A stretch of 20,856 nt of DNA, taken from assembly GCA_020736575.1 (NCBI GenBank), contig JAGPYM010000133.1, positions 1 to 20,856 on the forward strand, in the 5' to 3' direction. Under the pieces are notes generated by a model. It did no database searches. It saw only the letters and a list, made by a program, of their open reading frames with translations, and was not told the DNA's origin. Source of the DNA: Thelonectria olida. Taxonomy: Eukaryota > Ascomycota > Sordariomycetes > Hypocreales > Nectriaceae. Position numbers and translations under genes: made by a program. This document shows positions 18,321-20,856 of this stretch, piece by piece. Every line of letters begins with the position of its first letter. The first letter of the stretch is position 1.

Positions 18321-19341
18321 GTATTAGGCTATAATAAATAAGCAGCTAGCTTATATAAACTTTAATTAAATAGGTTTATAAGAACTTATTATAAAACTAA
18401 TAACTCTTTTAAAATATTAAATAGAGGGGCCCTATAATAGAGCTAGCTTATTATTATATTTATTTCTTATTAAGTTTACTTTATAATTACTATTTAGTTA
18501 ATAGAAAGGTAGCTATATTACTTTTATAACTAAAAATAGCTATAGGAAGTCTTATAATATATCCTTAAATTAATTTCTATTTATATTAGTTTCTTTTTTT
18601 AAGGGCCTTTTTAATATTAGCTAAACTAATTAAAAAGACCCTCTATTTTAAGGTCCTTTTATAACCTTACCTTATTTTAGCCTGCTTATATAATCCTATA
18701 AATATAAAAGCTAATACTAGCTTTATAACTTAAATTATATAAATCTAGCTAGGCTTTTACTTAAAGTAAGTAGTATTAATATTTTTATAAGCTATAATAT
18801 AATTACTTTATACTTATATTATATACTATTAATTAGCTTCTAGCTAAAGCTTTTTAAAAAATAGATTTTATTTAGCTCTTTTATTAAATAAGTATATAAA
18901 AGTTATTTAAACTATTAATATTTACTATTAGAATTATAACTCCTTCTAATAGTATTTATTTCTTTTATTAATAAAGTTATAAAATTTTAATAGTTTTTAT
19001 AATATAAATAGAAGGTAAAAGTTATAAGTAAAAAATAAATTAATTAAAATATAAATATTATAATTATAATTTATTAGTATATAATAGGGCTTTTATTAAT
19101 TTATAATATTATTTTACTAACTTATTAAATATTTTCCCTTTTACTTTTTCTAATTATACTATTTTACCTTAATTAGCTCTAGGTCCTATTTTTACCCTAG
19201 AGCTATTTTCTAATTATTTAAGTTCTTACTTTTAGTATTTTTACTATTAGATTTCTTTAATAATTTTATAGCTTTTTTAATAGCTCTTATAGCTTTAACT
19301 GCCTATTTATTATATTACTTTCTTTTATAAGCCAGTTTTAA

Positions 19342-19383
19342 ATATTTAATAATAAGGTATCCTTCCTCCTTATATTTATAATA
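19342..19383 (-). pseudogene. Gag zinc-knuckle relic with all four ligands changed to Tyr
   Basis: Fourteen codons read YYKYKEEGYLIIKY. Spacing matches CX2CX4HX4C exactly if each ligand became Tyr: TGT/TGC to TAT/TAC (a G-to-A change) and CAC to TAC (a C-to-T change). The KEEG before the third ligand and the position, about 1.4 kb into the element and ahead of Pol, fit a Gag nucleocapsid. The remaining Gag sequence towards 20400 is not recognisable. Confidence 0.75.
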
Positions 19384-20444
19384 CTTATAAAAAGGTTAAG
19401 TTAAAAGGGTAATATATTAGCTATAATATTATTATAAGAGGTATTATTTCTAATATAATTAATATTAGTTATTAAAGTATCTCCCTTCTAGTTTTTAATA
19501 TTACTTAAATAGCTTTTATTATATTAGCTATTACTTTTATATAGCAAGCTATTAGCAGCCCTACTACTAAAGGGAATAGCCTATTTAATCTTTTAAAAAA
19601 AGTACTTACCCCCTAGATCTAGTTATAATATATTTATAATAGGTTTATTATAGCCAAGCTATAAGTTAGCTATTAGTTTAGGGCGCCTTTTAAAAATATT
19701 ATTTTAATTTTATTAGTTTAAAAGGCCCCTCTAGCCTCTAATAGGGTTTATTTAAATCTTAAGAGAAAGGTAGTAAAAGATATATTTTCTCCCTACTTAA
19801 GGTTTTATAAGAAGGATATTATATAAGCTTAAAGGTTTCTATTAAAATAGTTTTAATTTAAATATATTATAAAAGCCTAAAGTTCTATAAGCCGCCCTTA
19901 CTACTAGCTATATAATAGGTTATTATAACTTTTAAAGTTTTATATTTAAATAAGAGTTAATTAAATAAAATAGCTTATAATTTCTAATATTATAAGCTAC
20001 TTATTAAAAAAGAGCTTATTTTATATTTATTATATTTATAAAGGTATTTATTATAATTACTTAAAAATTTAAATAGGTTTAAAATAGCCTTTTATCTAAT
20101 AGTTACTATTAGTATTAGTAATAGTACTATTTATTAAAAGGGTTCTAATATAGTTTTTAGAAAAATAAGGTATACTTATAAGTTTAATACTTGCTCTTAT
20201 AATAGTACTATTATAATAGCTATTATATTATAAACTAGCTATAATAAAGTTATAATATTAAATATAAGGCTAGCTATTATTTCTAATATTATATTTATTT
20301 ATATATTATTAGTTATAATAAGCTAGGGTATAGCTTTCTTATTATAATAATACTTATAATAGGAGGAATTAAAAGATATAAAAATATAGCTTTCTTATTA
20401 TAATCTTACTTATAGGAAGGAAGGTAATATTAAGTATTAAATAA

Positions 20445-20790
20445 TATAAAGGGCTAGACTTAAATTCTATATAACTAAGGATGGCCTTAATATTAAATAT
20501 TTAATACTAAAAAAAAGGAAGGGAAAGGCATTCTAGCTAGGTTCTAGTAAAGGCTTAAATACCTAGTAGCTGCTTGCCTTTTAAAATAATAGGCCTTTAA
20601 AGTAGTAGCCCCTTAAGGTAGTAGCCCCTTAAGGTTATAATCCCTTAAAGTTAGCTAGAATAACCTAGTAAAGTTATTACTACCTTATAGCCATTCTAGT
20701 GGCCTATGCCTTTAGGGACGGCCGCAGCCTTCCAGGTTATAACATTTTATAATAGTAGCCCGGAATAATTATCGGGCTATGCCCGTAATA
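20445..20790 (-). repeat. 5' LTR of the retroelement (346 bp)
   Basis: It is the gapless partner of 12591-12936. In element sense it starts TATTACGGGC and ends GCCCTTTATA. A small perfect hairpin, CGGGC-TAT-GCCCG, sits at 20773-20785 near the transcription-upstream end. It contains the 16-bp repeat array at 20588-20651. It keeps several CpA and CpG sites that the interior has lost. Confidence 0.93.
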
Positions 20791-20795
20791 AAATA
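20791..20795. repeat. Right target-site duplication, AAATA
   Basis: It matches 12586-12590 and lies directly outside the 5' LTR. Confidence 0.65.
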
Positions 20796-20856
20796 TAATT
20801 ATAAAATATAATATTTAATTAAATAATATTTAAAACTTTAATAAAACTAGCTTTTT
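20796..20856. repeat. AT-saturated right flank of the element
   Basis: Sixty-one bases of nearly pure A+T run off the window. Together with 11793-12590 they form the mutated repeat DNA around the insertion. Confidence 0.6.

Larger units (their letters stand above)
12591..20790 (-). mobile_element. Ty3/gypsy (chromovirus-type) LTR retrotransposon, 8.2 kb, RIP-inactivated
   Basis: Two direct repeats of 346 bp bound the element. Orientation is minus: a polypurine tract lies beside the left LTR, and all recognisable Gag-Pol motifs read on the minus strand from right to left. The order zinc knuckle (about 19360), reverse transcriptase (18320-17840), RNase H (17640-17280), integrase (about 16900-15770) and probable chromodomain (about 15740-15600) is the Ty3/gypsy order; in Copia elements integrase would precede reverse transcriptase. 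Stops occur every few codons in every frame. The changes seen at motif positions are G-to-A and C-to-T: Trp to stop, Asp to Asn, Cys to Tyr, His to Tyr. It is a non-autonomous fossil. Confidence 0.92.

Noticed and set aside
1..20856. CRISPR arrays, tRNA or rRNA genes, bacterial operon signals
   Set aside because: No regularly spaced repeat-spacer pattern or recognisable tRNA/rRNA sequence was seen, and the introns and RIP show this is fungal DNA.

Overview
The window looks like a chromosome segment of a filamentous ascomycete (Pezizomycotina). The reasons are short introns of 52-56 bp with GT...CTAAC/CTAAT...AG signals, a NACHT-ankyrin (NLR-like) gene, and long AT-saturated blocks in which CpA/TpG and CpG are almost absent. 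That last pattern is the signature of repeat-induced point mutation (RIP). The window alternates between normal-composition islands and RIP-destroyed repeat DNA, so it reads as a subtelomeric, accessory or heterochromatic region.

Layout. (1) 1-2307, + strand: the 3' part of a NACHT/winged-helix/ankyrin gene that enters from the left. Its frame is open throughout except for one in-frame TGA at 1300-1302, with a well-placed ATG six bases later. (2) About 2655-6708: an AT-saturated block with no intact gene and a few minisatellites. (3) About 6710-11790: a gene island. It holds coding-like debris (6710-7065), a frameshifted ankyrin remnant on the minus strand (about 7612-7775), an intact three-exon extended-SDR NAD(P)-dependent reductase on the minus strand (8541-9753), a decayed small secreted protein gene resembling the But2 C-terminal family on the plus strand (10520-10973), and a 5'-truncated two-exon gene for a hydrophilic protein on the minus strand (11165-11792). 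(4) About 11793-20856: a second AT-saturated block.

The second block is dominated by one nearly whole LTR retrotransposon at 12591-20790 (8.2 kb), on the minus strand. Its LTRs are both 346 bp, differ only by transitions and are flanked by a 5-bp AAATA duplication. A polypurine tract abuts the 3' LTR. Although no open frame survives, reading through the stops on the minus strand recovers, in order, a Gag zinc knuckle, reverse transcriptase, RNase H, integrase and a probable chromodomain. That order is the Ty3/gypsy (chromovirus-type) layout. RIP has hit active-site and metal-ligand codons: the RT YxDD aspartates read as Asn, and all four zinc-knuckle ligands read as Tyr.

The only gene that looks fully functional is the SDR reductase. 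The NLR-like gene may be functional if the TGA is read through or if the two halves are made separately; otherwise it is a recent pseudogene. Nothing here amounts to a demonstrated new multi-gene system. The most unusual items are the NLR split exactly between its NTPase/winged-helix half and its ankyrin half, and the detailed fossil record of RIP in the retroelement.
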